From positions 62,001 to 126,000 of the forward strand of contig DATGJP010000047.1 of NCBI GenBank assembly GCA_035295125.1: DNA of 64,000 nt, read 5' to 3'. Positions 36,486 to 45,246 of this stretch are shown here, piece after piece. The first letter of the stretch is position 1; each line of letters begins with the position of its first letter. The stretch comes from JAICMB01 sp035295125 (GTDB taxonomy: Bacteria > Acidobacteriota > Terriglobia > Bryobacterales > Bryobacteraceae). The notes below the pieces were generated by a model, which was given only the letters and a program-made list of their open reading frames with translations, ran no database searches and was not told the DNA's origin. Made by a program: the position numbers and the translations under genes.

Positions 36486-38426
36486 TCACCGGGTTGCGTA
36501 GCTCACGCTGATGTCGTGGCCGTTCGAATACAGCAGTTGCCCGTCACAGATCGCGACGTCCTGGCAGGCAGGCTGCTGTTTGCCGTCCAACGTGACGGCG
36601 AGGATTCCGTTGAGGACGCGAGAGACACCCGGCGTGCCCAGCACCACCTGCATTACGTCGGAGTAGAAGATCGCGGCGCCGAAGGGCCAGCCGGTTCCGT
36701 CCGCGCCTCCTTTAAGCGGATGGAAAAAGTTGGTGAGCGCAGCTTCGACCGCTTCCTGAACCTGCTGCAGGTCGGCCTGGGGACGCACCGAAATCGTGGC
36801 TGAAACCTTCACCTGCCGGTACACCGGCGCGACGACATACACTTCCGACGTCAGGAGACGGTGCGCATTCAAGTATGCACAGACGATTTCCAGCGTCACG
36901 CGCGAGGGAGTCGGATTGGGTTCGTCGCTGTCGGGAACGACGACCACGGTCACGGCCCCAGGCACCTGGACGCCTGGAAACTTCGGATGCATCAGCGGTA
37001 TGGCTCGCGAGCGCTCGATCAGTACGCCGGGAGTTTGCTGTGCGAGGAACTCGAAATCTTCCGCGGTTACCGCCCGATTCCTGGCCTTGATCTCGCGGGG
37101 CGCGCGCGCCTTCGCCTGATCCACCGTTTCCTCATCCGTGCCACCGGAAGCGGGCAAGAGGTTCGTTACGCTTTGGACGCCGGACAGGTACGTTTGCAGT
37201 TCGATGATGGTGTTCGCAGCCGCGTTGCCCGCCGCGCCGCCACCCCAGCGGTACGAGCGGGCCACGATGTTGGAGCTCGGATTCGAGGGGTTGGCCAGCG
37301 GAATCCGTCCGTGTTGACCGTCGCCAAACGTGATTTGACCGGAGTTGGGATCGAGCGTGTAATGGGCGTCATTCGGGCCCGAGGCGTAGAAATCATCCAC
37401 CTGCTTCCAGGCGAGGAACCCCGAGCCTTCGTCAATCTCCAGTTGCAGCGTGAGCACCGGCGAATTCGCAAGCGCGAACGCCTGGTTTGGGGTCCCATTG
37501 CTTCCGCCGGCCACTTCGTAATTCACGGTCTGCGCCTGCGTAGCTCGAACCGTATTCGTGAGAATCGACGTAAGCTGCGGCGTCAGATCATAGGCGCTCG
37601 AAACAAGCAGCGCGCGGATCCAATACAACACGTCCGGGACACCGCCCAAAGTAGCCGGCTGAACCGCTGCTCCGGGGCTGCGGAAATAGATGTGCCCGTC
37701 GCGCGTGAAGGCCCGCGTTTCGTCCTTGTCCAGGACCAGACGCTTCCAGCATTTGCCGTCCCAGTACTCCCAGCGAACAGTCGCGGCCAAGGGCTGCGCA
37801 TTCAGGTCGAACGAGCAGGTGTGATCGGGCGTTAACGGACCCAGGCCTGCAACGTGCGCCGCAAGATGAACCTGGTCTGTTGGGAACGATGCCGCCGCAT
37901 CGAAACCGAGCATGAGCGCACTGCCGGGATTGGCGTGCGGACCAAACGGGTAGAACCACTGACCTGCGGCGGCGTTTTTCGTCGTTTGTACCGTATACGA
38001 ATAGCCGTCGAAAGTCTGCACTGCGTTCAGTCCCGCGCCAATTGCAATCAGCGGCTCATCGGTTTCAAAGACCAATGGCGGCTGGCCGGAAGCGTTCGGC
38101 GCCGCGACGCGCGTACCCTGTGGAACTGTCACGCTGACGGCGTCGGGCCGAGACAACGCGAAGGTGAGTTCGGCGATCGCTGGACGTGCCGGCGTGGGAG
38201 TGATGCCCACCATTTCGAGAAACTTCACGTAGTTTCTCTCCGGCACCTGGTTGAGCCGGTAGATCACCATTTCGGTCATCCAGGCGAAGAGCTCCAGCAT
38301 GGCGATGCCAGGGTCGCTCTCGTTGTAATCGGTCCAGGCCGGGGCGTAGCGGGGGATAAGAGCCTTGGCTTCGGCGAGGATATCCTCAAAGCGCCGATCG
38401 TCGAGATTGGGTGCGTTCAGTGGCAT
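36486..38426 (-). CDS. eCIS baseplate J-like protein (Afp11-like)
   Basis: 646 residues, GGAGG before the ATG. The start (DRRFEDILAEAKALIPRYAP and WTDYNESDPGIAMLELFAWM) and TEMVIYRLNQVPERNYVKFL match the putative baseplate assembly/J family (TIGR02243-like). The core includes GQITFGDGQHGRIP and VTAEDFEFLAQQTPGV, typical gpJ segments, and the end SRVLNGILAVTLDG. It overlaps the next gene's possible GTG start. It forms the wedge ring linking hub and fibres. Typical length and complete. Confidence 0.9.
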   Translation of the reverse strand: MPLNAPNLDDRRFEDILAEAKALIPRYAPAWTDYNESDPGIAMLELFAWMTEMVIYRLNQVPERNYVKFLEMVGITPTPARPAIAELTFALSRPDAVSVTVPQGTRVAAPNASGQPPLVFETDEPLIAIGAGLNAVQTFDGYSYTVQTTKNAAAGQWFYPFGPHANPGSALMLGFDAAASFPTDQVHLAAHVAGLGPLTPDHTCSFDLNAQPLAATVRWEYWDGKCWKRLVLDKDETRAFTRDGHIYFRSPGAAVQPATLGGVPDVLYWIRALLVSSAYDLTPQLTSILTNTVRATQAQTVNYEVAGGSNGTPNQAFALANSPVLTLQLEIDEGSGFLAWKQVDDFYASGPNDAHYTLDPNSGQITFGDGQHGRIPLANPSNPSSNIVARSYRWGGGAAGNAAANTIIELQTYLSGVQSVTNLLPASGGTDEETVDQAKARAPREIKARNRAVTAEDFEFLAQQTPGVLIERSRAIPLMHPKFPGVQVPGAVTVVVVPDSDEPNPTPSRVTLEIVCAYLNAHRLLTSEVYVVAPVYRQVKVSATISVRPQADLQQVQEAVEAALTNFFHPLKGGADGTGWPFGAAIFYSDVMQVVLGTPGVSRVLNGILAVTLDGKQQPACQDVAICDGQLLYSNGHDISVSYATR

Positions 38427-38428
38427 GG

Positions 38429-38830
38429 TCAGCCTCCGATCCCTTCCGTGAGGAAGAACGGGTACACCAGGTTCTGCACCACGTTTGTCGAGCGAATCCG
38501 GTAGTCCACGCGAATCAGCAACTGGTTCAGGGAAGCTGCGACGGAATCCACGCGAACTTCCTGCACGTCGATCCGCGGCTCAAAGTTCGTCAGGGCGCGG
38601 CGGACTTCATGCGCGATGTGGCCTTGCGTTGCTGTGTTGTTGGGCGCAAACACATAGGAGTGAATTCCGCAGCCAAATTGCGGGCGCATCTGGCGCTCTC
38701 CCGGCGCAGTGGCCAAAATCAGCCAGATCGACTCCTGAATCTTCTGTTCGGCGCGTGAGAACGAAATTCCGCCGCGCGGGTTCACGCGAATCGGAAATTT
38801 CCAGCCAGTGCCGAGGAAGTCTGTCTTCAT
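38429..38830 (-). CDS. eCIS gp25-like baseplate protein (Afp9-like)
   Basis: 133 residues beginning MKTDFLGTGWKFPI. It carries the gp25/GPW family core: ISFSRAEQKIQESIWLILAT, PGERQMRPQFGCGIHSYVF and RRALTNFEPRIDVQEVRV. The E-R-x-M-x-P-x-F-G-C motif is diagnostic. The family's sheath initiator sits at the baseplate/sheath interface. It is two bases from the next gene. The earlier TTG at 38857 lies inside the preceding gene and is not favoured. Confidence 0.92.
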   Translation of the reverse strand: MKTDFLGTGWKFPIRVNPRGGISFSRAEQKIQESIWLILATAPGERQMRPQFGCGIHSYVFAPNNTATQGHIAHEVRRALTNFEPRIDVQEVRVDSVAASLNQLLIRVDYRIRSTNVVQNLVYPFFLTEGIGG

Positions 38831-38834
38831 GCGC

Positions 38835-39533
38835 TTATACCGGCAGCGAATTCGCAATCTGCTGCAGCTCTTGCAGGACGAGCTTCAGCTTCTCGATCGC
38901 CTGAAGGGGATCCTCCTGGCCCGCGATGGTCGCGAGCGACGGCATCTTGAGCTGTAAGCCGCCGATGCTGCCCAGCAGCGTGAGGAGATCCATCAAAGGC
39001 TGCACACCCTGCATCGTGTCGGTCAGTCCGTTCATCGATTTCTCGGCGTTGCTTTGCGCGCAGTTGAGCGCATTCAGCAGCACCGGGTTTCCGCTGGCGC
39101 CCGTGAGACTGATGCCGATCTGAAAGTTATAAATGCTCATGAAGGCGTCAATGAAGCAGGTCAGGTAGGCGATGATGATGCGAAGCACAGCCGCGATCAG
39201 CTTGCCGATGCCGAGCGGCGTCAGCATGATGAAGCACTCGGCCAGTTCCTCGATGGCCTTCACCACGTCGCCGACCTTGCTGAGGTCAGGCAGGCTGGTG
39301 ATCAGCTCCTTGAGAGCCATGATCACCTTGAGAATCCGCAGAATGCATTCCATGCTGGACAGCATGGGAACCACCTGAATCAGGAGGCTGTGGACGATCT
39401 CGCAGTCCTTCGGCAACCCCTTCGACATGTCGGTGATGGCTTTTAGAGCACCGCCGAACGGCAGAGGAATCTCGAGCTTTTTCGGGTCAGGCAGCGCCCC
39501 GATACAGAGCGGCAGATCGAGTTCAATAGCCAT
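38835..39533 (-). CDS. Unknown hydrophobic helical protein in the eCIS operon (232 aa)
   Basis: No family recognised. The N-terminus is Pro/Leu rich (LDLPLCIGALPDPKKLEIPL). It is followed by several hydrophobic helices (LLIQVVPMLSSMECILRILK, FIMLTPLGIGKLIAAVLRII, IIIAYLTCFIDAFMSIYNF) and a C-terminal amphipathic helix (EDPLQAIEKLKLVLQELQQ). It lies exactly between the spike and gp25 genes, near where a PAAR tip gene is found in other systems, but it has no PAAR motif. It might be a tip-associated or membrane-active protein, or a lumen cargo; nothing in the sequence decides. Confidence 0.75.
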   Translation of the reverse strand: MAIELDLPLCIGALPDPKKLEIPLPFGGALKAITDMSKGLPKDCEIVHSLLIQVVPMLSSMECILRILKVIMALKELITSLPDLSKVGDVVKAIEELAECFIMLTPLGIGKLIAAVLRIIIAYLTCFIDAFMSIYNFQIGISLTGASGNPVLLNALNCAQSNAEKSMNGLTDTMQGVQPLMDLLTLLGSIGGLQLKMPSLATIAGQEDPLQAIEKLKLVLQELQQIANSLPV

Positions 39534-39537
39534 GGCT

Positions 39538-40044
39538 CTAGATGTCTCCCGATGTGATCACGACGCGGCGGCGATTGATGAAGACGTGCGCGCCTTCGAT
39601 ACTCACGGTGCCCACGCTGCGGATGAGAATCTCGGCATTCGACAGCTCGATGAAATTTCCGTGTGCATCTTTGATGCGGATGTAGCCCTTGTCGCCGTCC
39701 TGGACGCCCGGGTCGTACAGCTCGATCTCGTGCCCGTTTACGGAGTGAATCAAGCGGCGTTGTGGGTCGGTGGCCGGCGGTTTGTCTTTACCGTTCCAGA
39801 TAAAGCCGATGATGTAAGGGTGGTTCACGTCGCCGTGTTCAAAGGCCACCAGCACCTCGTCTCCGACCTCCGGCATGACCCACGAGCCACGGCCCCCACC
39901 CGACATCAAAGTCGCCACAGGCGCCCAGTAGCCCTGCGTCTGGCCTTCGCCGACCCATGCATAGTTGATGAGCACCCGGCCGATACCGTCGGGGTCATGA
40001 ACATCCATCACGATGGCCGGAACCACTCCACAAATCTGGCTCAC
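39538..40044 (-). CDS. eCIS spike protein, gpV/VgrG-like OB-fold (C-terminal half of Afp8)
   Basis: 168 residues starting at GTG 40044, overlapping the stop of the hub gene (GTGA). It shows the gp5/gpV OB-domain pattern: GIGRVLINYAWVGEGQTQG, VMPEVGDEVLVAFEHGDVNH and YIIGFIWNGKDKPP, then a short beta-helix-like end (GNFIELSNAEILIRSVG). In AFP and PVC the hub and spike are one VgrG-like protein (Afp8). Here they are two overlapping genes, as in phage P2 (gpD, gpV). Confidence 0.9.
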   Translation of the reverse strand: MSQICGVVPAIVMDVHDPDGIGRVLINYAWVGEGQTQGYWAPVATLMSGGGRGSWVMPEVGDEVLVAFEHGDVNHPYIIGFIWNGKDKPPATDPQRRLIHSVNGHEIELYDPGVQDGDKGYIRIKDAHGNFIELSNAEILIRSVGTVSIEGAHVFINRRRVVITSGDI

Positions 40045-41240
40045 GCGGTTGCACCCTCCCCATTCACGCGATGTGCCGTAAACGATGTCCGATAACCCGC
40101 GTCGCCGATCGTATGCGTCGTCTCTTCGACAAAGTAGGTACCGCCAAAAACCGGGCCGATATTCTTGATCACCACCTGCCGGCCGGCACGCAAATCCGGC
40201 AGACCTACCGTCGTGCCAGACGCTTTCACCATCTCGTTGAGTTGATTTCGCATCGTATTCCGTCCGTGGTCTTTCGCCTCGCCGACCGAGCGCACTGGCT
40301 TATCCGTGATAACTTCCTCGCGCCCTTCGATCAGGTCGGCGATCTTCTGGAGGTCTGCGTTGATGCCGATTTCCTTAAACAACACCGAGGCGGTGATGTC
40401 ACTACCGGTCTTGCGATCGCGGGCGTGCACGGTCACTTTCCCAACTTGATTGGCAGTGCTGAGGGTCGGCCGGAAATCGATGAGGGACGTTCCCCACCCC
40501 AACTCATACGTGACGTTGCGAACCTGCTCGGAAGGCTTGAAGCTCAGAATGTCCTTGCCAGTCGACGGATCCACACCACTGATGAAGAGCGCATAGCTGT
40601 TGCGCCGGGCACGCTCTAGCAGGAACAGGATGTCGAACTGGTTGTTCATGGCGATGTAAGGCTGCGGGGTCTCATGGTCCGCATAGGACGGGTCGCCGTC
40701 GAAGATCAGATCCAGGCCGGGTTTGTTGTCGGTGACCGGGCTCTCACAGATCTGCTTGACGACCTCGGTGTCGCGCCAACCCGCCGGCGACGGCACACCC
40801 GGAGATTTATCGTTCCATGACCACGTATGCTGCTTCTTCTTGAATTTTGCGAGACTGTTCTGGGCGCTTACGGTGAGCGTTAGAGAGCCGGACTCTGAGA
40901 ACGCTGGACTGATACTCGAGATCTCGCCGGACATCATCACCCTGTCGTTTTTCGTTTTTCCCTGGTAGCCCATGACCACCTGGAAAGTTTGTCCGGGGTC
41001 GAAAACACCGTCGTTCTGGCTGCTCGAACTGGGATAGTACTTGGGCTTCATCAACTTCGCATCCCAGTTGTTGACGGTGAGAGTGACGGAATCCAGATCC
41101 CCATCGCGGTCTTGATAGCTGACTTGCATCACGTCCCAGATCACATCCGCGCCGAGGTCGCGGCCGGCGACCTTGATCTGAAAGTGGGGAACGTAGAAGT
41201 CCTCGCCCTGGGCCCAGATTGGAGTGGTTGCGGTTGCCAT
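40041..41240 (-). CDS. eCIS hub protein, gpD/gp27-like (N-terminal half of Afp8)
   Basis: 399 residues from ATG 41240, GAGG upstream. Phage late control gene D-like features: PHFQIKVAGRDLGADVIWDV, DLDSVTLTVNNWDAKLM, YQGKTKNDRVMMSGEISSIS, and SLAKFKKKQHTWSW. The C-terminal region ends FGGTYFVEETTHTIGDAGYR, also typical. It forms the trimeric hub that carries the spike. The gene overlaps the spike gene by four bases, so the two are made together. Confidence 0.88.
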   Translation of the reverse strand: MATATTPIWAQGEDFYVPHFQIKVAGRDLGADVIWDVMQVSYQDRDGDLDSVTLTVNNWDAKLMKPKYYPSSSSQNDGVFDPGQTFQVVMGYQGKTKNDRVMMSGEISSISPAFSESGSLTLTVSAQNSLAKFKKKQHTWSWNDKSPGVPSPAGWRDTEVVKQICESPVTDNKPGLDLIFDGDPSYADHETPQPYIAMNNQFDILFLLERARRNSYALFISGVDPSTGKDILSFKPSEQVRNVTYELGWGTSLIDFRPTLSTANQVGKVTVHARDRKTGSDITASVLFKEIGINADLQKIADLIEGREEVITDKPVRSVGEAKDHGRNTMRNQLNEMVKASGTTVGLPDLRAGRQVVIKNIGPVFGGTYFVEETTHTIGDAGYRTSFTAHRVNGEGATA

Positions 41241-41250
41241 CGTATGAGCC

Positions 41251-41964
41251 TCAACGCAGCGGCGGAATCTCCAGGACATCACCCGGCTGAATGGCGAGCG
41301 GGTTCGTGATTCCGTTGTTGTCCGCGATGGCGCGCCACTGGGTCGGGTCGTCGTAGTGCGCGCCAGCGATCCGGCTCAGCGTGTCGCCTTGCTGCACCAC
41401 GTAACTGTGCGTGCGATCCGGCGACTGCAGACCCAACTCGTTGACCTGTTGCTCAACGGTCTTGTATTCCTTCAGAGTGACCGTGAGCTTCGCACGCAGG
41501 GGAGCCCCTTCCGGGCTGAACAACAGGAACTGTTGCCGGACGTTCTCAATGATGCCAATGAAGCCGTTCGAGCGGTTCTGGCTCCAATACAACCCGTTCA
41601 TGTTCGAACCGGGGAAATTGGAATACGGACCCCAGGTGAGGCGGACCACCGGCGGCGCGTGCCGTTCCTGGTCGATCTTGATCATCTGGTAGAACAGGTC
41701 GGTTTGCTGCGTCACGGGAACGACGTTGTCGCCGGCCGTGGCGCTTTCCGTGGAGTCGAAAAAGAGTTCAACCGACAATGTCTCGGCCTGCCCGCGAACG
41801 AACTGCAGGATGGGCGAGTCCAGGCCTGGGATCGGAATCTCGGTGGTATTGACAGCTTTACTCAGCGTGAATTCCGTGGGATTGAACTGCACCTGTAGCG
41901 ACGGAAACTCCGCGTTCCCGTGGGTGTCCAACCGTACGAACTCGGCTTTGATCAATTGCGGCAT
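41251..41964 (-). CDS. eCIS LysM-domain protein (Afp7-like)
   Basis: 237 residues. N-terminal part has SLQVQFNPTEFTLSKAVNTT and VELFFDSTE, the family signature of CIS LysM-type tube-baseplate connector proteins. The C-terminal LysM module (YVVQQGDTLSRIAGAHYDDP, then QWRAIADNNGITNPLAIQPG) ends with LEIPPLR. Afp7-like proteins lie between tube and hub genes, as here. No signal peptide. Confidence 0.92.
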   Translation of the reverse strand: MPQLIKAEFVRLDTHGNAEFPSLQVQFNPTEFTLSKAVNTTEIPIPGLDSPILQFVRGQAETLSVELFFDSTESATAGDNVVPVTQQTDLFYQMIKIDQERHAPPVVRLTWGPYSNFPGSNMNGLYWSQNRSNGFIGIIENVRQQFLLFSPEGAPLRAKLTVTLKEYKTVEQQVNELGLQSPDRTHSYVVQQGDTLSRIAGAHYDDPTQWRAIADNNGITNPLAIQPGDVLEIPPLR

Positions 41965-41968
41965 TGAA

Positions 41969-42169
41969 TCATTTCCAGTTGGGCACCTGGCGGGCGGAGA
42001 CTTTAGGCCGCAGCGCGCGCTCGTCGTGCAGTCGCTGTTCGAGTTCGTGTGCCTCGCGCAGGCGCTTCATGACGATGCACACGATGCGCTCTACGACGGC
42101 AGGATCGAGTAATGCCTGCGAATCGGTCGCCCGAACGGTACTGCTGATTTCCCCGATTTCAACGTCCAT
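41969..42169 (-). CDS. Small eCIS protein (Afp6-like)
   Basis: 66 residues from ATG 42169. It reads MDVEIGEISSTVRATD, then AVVERIVCIVMKRLREAHEL, a helical tail with many charged residues. Short proteins of this type (Afp6, DUF5908-like) always stand between the second tube gene and the LysM gene. The upstream frame to 42496 is only the shadow of the tube gene. The palindrome at 42189-42208 is 20 bases before its start. Confidence 0.75.
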   Translation of the reverse strand: MDVEIGEISSTVRATDSQALLDPAVVERIVCIVMKRLREAHELEQRLHDERALRPKVSARQVPNWK

Positions 42170-42188
42170 CGTCAGTCTGTTCCTTTTG

Positions 42189-42208
42189 GACAGGCTGAAG
42201 CCTGTCCC
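42189..42208. repeat. Perfect palindrome inside the eCIS operon
   Basis: Arms GGACAGGCT (42189-42197) and AGCCTGTCC (42200-42208) around GA. It lies in the 56-bp gap between the tube-2 stop and the Afp6-like start. It belongs to the same family as the intergenic palindromes elsewhere in this window. A strong hairpin here could lower expression of the downstream baseplate genes relative to tube and sheath or stabilise the upstream mRNA end. Confidence 0.75.
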
Positions 42209-42225
42209 ACCGTCTTTCAGGCATC

Positions 42226-42705
42226 CTAAATTCCCAAAGAAGCCATCTGCAGGCCCTCGTGCGCGATTTCGAGCTCTTCGATCGCGAGCTGGTTCTGTCC
42301 CGCGTTCATGGCCGGACCGGTCCATTTCACCGGCAAGCCTCGCGTAAAGGTCCAAACGCGAATCGGCCGCTTCCGATCGTCCTGCAGCGTAATCACGCCG
42401 TCGCGGCGGCTTCCCTGCCCCGTGACAAATCCGAAGTGCCATTGCCACAGGTCGCCCGACATCACCACACCGCGCTTGAGGTGAATGTGCCCCCACGTGA
42501 TGCGGGTCGGGAATTTCAAGCTGGTGCCGTTGTTGCCGCCTTCGCGGTATTCTTCAATCTCCAGAGTCGAATCGAGGCCGCCGCACTCGCTGAATCCGGC
42601 CAGAGGCGCCCGTTGGATGGGCATCAAGGCCGCGGCCAGGATGCTGCTCGCGTCGATCAGCGTCACCGTGAAGTTGTATGCCAGGACCGGGTCGATGCGG
42701 CTCAT
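42226..42705 (-). CDS. eCIS tail tube protein 2 (Afp5-like)
   Basis: 159 residues. gp19/Hcp-like tube signature: AYNFTVTLIDAS, GFSECGGLDSTLEIEEYREG, TWGHIHLKRGVVMSGDLWQW and GLPVKWTGPAMNAGQNQLAI. It is longer in the first loop than tube 1 and probably is the first ring contacting the baseplate, as Afp5 is in AFP. It overlaps the sheath stop by four bases (ATGA). Confidence 0.93.
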   Translation of the reverse strand: MSRIDPVLAYNFTVTLIDASSILAAALMPIQRAPLAGFSECGGLDSTLEIEEYREGGNNGTSLKFPTRITWGHIHLKRGVVMSGDLWQWHFGFVTGQGSRRDGVITLQDDRKRPIRVWTFTRGLPVKWTGPAMNAGQNQLAIEELEIAHEGLQMASLGI

Positions 42706-44786
42706 TCCGTGACCCCCAGGCTGTCTTCCGTTCGCCCGATCCGGAAGATGAGGAACTCCGACGGCGCGGAAACTGCCACCCCGACTTCCGCCAGCAATTG
42801 TCCGGCGGCGGCGAGTTCCGGAGGATTATTTGACGCATCGCAGGTGACGTAAAACGCGTCCGCCGCCGTCGTGCCCGGCAGGGCTCCACGCTGCCACAGC
42901 GTTTCCAGAAAACCCGCGATCGTCCGCGTCAGCGCCTGCTGCAATTGGAAGTCATTTGGCTCGAAGACAGCCCATTGCACGGCGTCTTCGATCGATTCCT
43001 CGATCATCATCATGAGCCGGCGAACATTGACATATCTCCACAGCGCGTCGCTCGAAACGGTCCGGGCGCCGTACAGCAGCAGGCCCCGTCCTGGGAAGCT
43101 GCGAAAACAATTGATCCCCAGGGGGTTGAGGATGCCCTGCCGTGCACCGTTGACGTCCACGGCCAGGTCCTGGGCCCAATAAACGGGTTGGTTCGCGGGC
43201 GCCTGCTGAACGCCTTGCGTCAAGTCGGTCCTGGCAAAGATGCCGGTTACGTGTCCGCTCGGCGGTATCGATCTGACGGGCTGCGTGGCAGTCTGCAGCG
43301 GGTCAAGCACGACGATCCACGGGAAGTATAGCGCCGCATACTTCGAATCAAATTGCTGTCGCCAGACCTGAATTTCGCCGAAATCGTCAGATGGAGGCGG
43401 ATCGAGGAGCGCCATCCGGTACCGCATCGTTTCGCAATGCGTCACGAGGGCCTGCTGAACGCGTGCGATGTCAGCCAACGAAAAGCTGGGAATTTGTTCC
43501 TGAATGGAAGACTGCTGTATCAGAGTCGGCTGCGGGATACCACACGGCAGGCACGGATTTGGCGTGGGCGGCGGCAGAGGCGCGAACTCGACCGGAGGCA
43601 CGGCCTGCATCAGAATGTCCGGAATCGCTACCGAGAACACCCCCAGGTCCAGTTCCAGCGCCCGAAGTCCTAAGCGCTGGTCCGATGCCGGGTCGCCGGT
43701 GAAGTCCTCCGCCTGGAGTGCCGCGGTTCCGTCGCGTCCGGCAACCAGCGTCGCGTTGGCCGGGACCGGCAGCCGCGCCGGGAATGGTGACGGGGATTGC
43801 AGGTCCTGAACGCGGATGTAGTTTGACGATTGCGTAGCGTTGGGAACGTAGTTCGCGCTTTCCGGCACCAGCGATAACCCTTCGTAGGTTTCCCGGAGCG
43901 TGCCGCGTTGCGAGACGCCGAGCGAAAACTCGATCGTCTCGAAGTAAATGGGGTTCGTGAGAATGTATCCCGGCTCGAGAGGCACATCCCAGACGAGCCG
44001 CTTGGCGGCGCCATCCACGGACGCGACAGTGTGCCAGGCGACGAGTGCCGGCGCGGGCGACTGATCCTGAAACACCTTGACCAGCGCATGCTCCGCAAAA
44101 CCAACTACCGTTTCGACCCGCGAAGCAGCCGTGGTTTGAACGACGCCGGCGAGGGTCTTCGTGGCGGCGCGGTTCGTCTGCGCGACACTGACCGAAATCT
44201 GATTTCCCCACGCCCCCGGGCTCTGCGCCGAAACCTGCAAAGTCGGCTGACCGGCTCCGTCGAGCAGCACACCCGAAGCGGCGGATGCGCCGGTACTAAA
44301 CTGGATCGGGTTCGTGAGATCGAATGCCGGTGACAGCGGATTGTTCCAGATCAGCCGGCGCGCCAGTGGATCAACGCCACTCAAAAGCAAGTCCTGCTCC
44401 AGACCGGGATCCTGGCTCGCCGAGACCACGGCGCCCGCGACGAATCCGTCGGTGGATTGCGCCACCGAATAGGACCGGTCCGAGGGCTGCGCGGCCGCAG
44501 TGTCCAATGCCGTGCTCACGACACCGGCAGCAACCCGCACTACGTGGCATTCCACCCCGCCGTTCTCAAAGAACGCCTTGACGGAATAAGCGAGGAACGG
44601 CCCATCGAGAAAACCGCCGAATTGCGCTTCAAACTGCGCCCAGGAATAGATCGGCGTTGGCGTGTTCAACGGCCCGCGCGCGGCTACTCCAACGAACGCG
44701 GCAACGTCGGTGCGAACCGCCGGAAGGCGCTTCCGTCCCGAATCGACGCGTTCGAAGTACAGCCCGGGCGTGAGCAGCGTTGCCAT
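42702..44786 (-). CDS. eCIS sheath protein 2 (Afp3/Afp4-like)
   Basis: 694 residues. Start LTPGLYFERVDSGRKRLPAV and AFVGVAARGPLNTPTPIYSW; C-terminal conserved sheath block IPPSGHVTGIFARTDLTQGV, RSFPGRGLLLYGARTV, WRYVNVRRLMMMIEESIED and WAVFEPNDFQLQQALTRTI. It is followed directly by tube 2. The insert in the middle (residues ~130-330) is beta-rich and differs from sheath 1, so it would decorate the outer surface. Confidence 0.93.
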   Translation of the reverse strand: MATLLTPGLYFERVDSGRKRLPAVRTDVAAFVGVAARGPLNTPTPIYSWAQFEAQFGGFLDGPFLAYSVKAFFENGGVECHVVRVAAGVVSTALDTAAAQPSDRSYSVAQSTDGFVAGAVVSASQDPGLEQDLLLSGVDPLARRLIWNNPLSPAFDLTNPIQFSTGASAASGVLLDGAGQPTLQVSAQSPGAWGNQISVSVAQTNRAATKTLAGVVQTTAASRVETVVGFAEHALVKVFQDQSPAPALVAWHTVASVDGAAKRLVWDVPLEPGYILTNPIYFETIEFSLGVSQRGTLRETYEGLSLVPESANYVPNATQSSNYIRVQDLQSPSPFPARLPVPANATLVAGRDGTAALQAEDFTGDPASDQRLGLRALELDLGVFSVAIPDILMQAVPPVEFAPLPPPTPNPCLPCGIPQPTLIQQSSIQEQIPSFSLADIARVQQALVTHCETMRYRMALLDPPPSDDFGEIQVWRQQFDSKYAALYFPWIVVLDPLQTATQPVRSIPPSGHVTGIFARTDLTQGVQQAPANQPVYWAQDLAVDVNGARQGILNPLGINCFRSFPGRGLLLYGARTVSSDALWRYVNVRRLMMMIEESIEDAVQWAVFEPNDFQLQQALTRTIAGFLETLWQRGALPGTTAADAFYVTCDASNNPPELAAAGQLLAEVGVAVSAPSEFLIFRIGRTEDSLGVTE

Positions 44787-44787
44787 G

Positions 44788-45225
44788 CTATGCCAGGGTC
44801 ACCTGCTCGGCGCAGATCTCGATCGATTCCACGGCGACATCGTTGCTCGTGGCGTTCATTGCCGGGCCTTCCCACTTGCAAATGAAGCCGTTCTCGAACT
44901 GCCAACGCAATACATCGTTATGCTGCTCGTCCTGCAGAATGATGGCTCCGTTGCGGCGGTCCGTGATGCCGTTGAGGACGTTCTTGTACCACTTCCAAAG
45001 ATCCTCGTTGGTCGTATAGCCACGCTTCAAGGTGATGTTCGTAAACTTGCGCAGCCCGGTCAGCTTGCGCACATGCAGCGACATTTCGTTGCCTTCGCGG
45101 TAGTCGACGGCGTCGGTCGTCATGGTCAAGCCGCCGGCCTCGCGGAAGCCCGCTACCGCCGTGTTATCGATTTCCACGCGAAAATTAAATCCGCGAAATG
45201 GATCTATCCGTTGACCTGTAGCCAT
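44788..45225 (-). CDS. eCIS tail tube protein 1 (Afp1-like, major)
   Basis: 145 residues, GAGGAG before the ATG. Tube-family signature: FRGFNFRVEIDNTAVAGFRE, LTMTTDAVDYREGNEM, TNITLKRGYTTNEDLWKWYK and NGFICKWEGPAMNATSNDVA. It has the compact length of major inner-tube subunits. It lies between the two sheath genes, as in AFP. One base separates its stop and the sheath 2 start. Confidence 0.94.
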   Translation of the reverse strand: MATGQRIDPFRGFNFRVEIDNTAVAGFREAGGLTMTTDAVDYREGNEMSLHVRKLTGLRKFTNITLKRGYTTNEDLWKWYKNVLNGITDRRNGAIILQDEQHNDVLRWQFENGFICKWEGPAMNATSNDVAVESIEICAEQVTLA

Positions 45226-45246
45226 TGTTGTTTCTCCTCATAGTTC

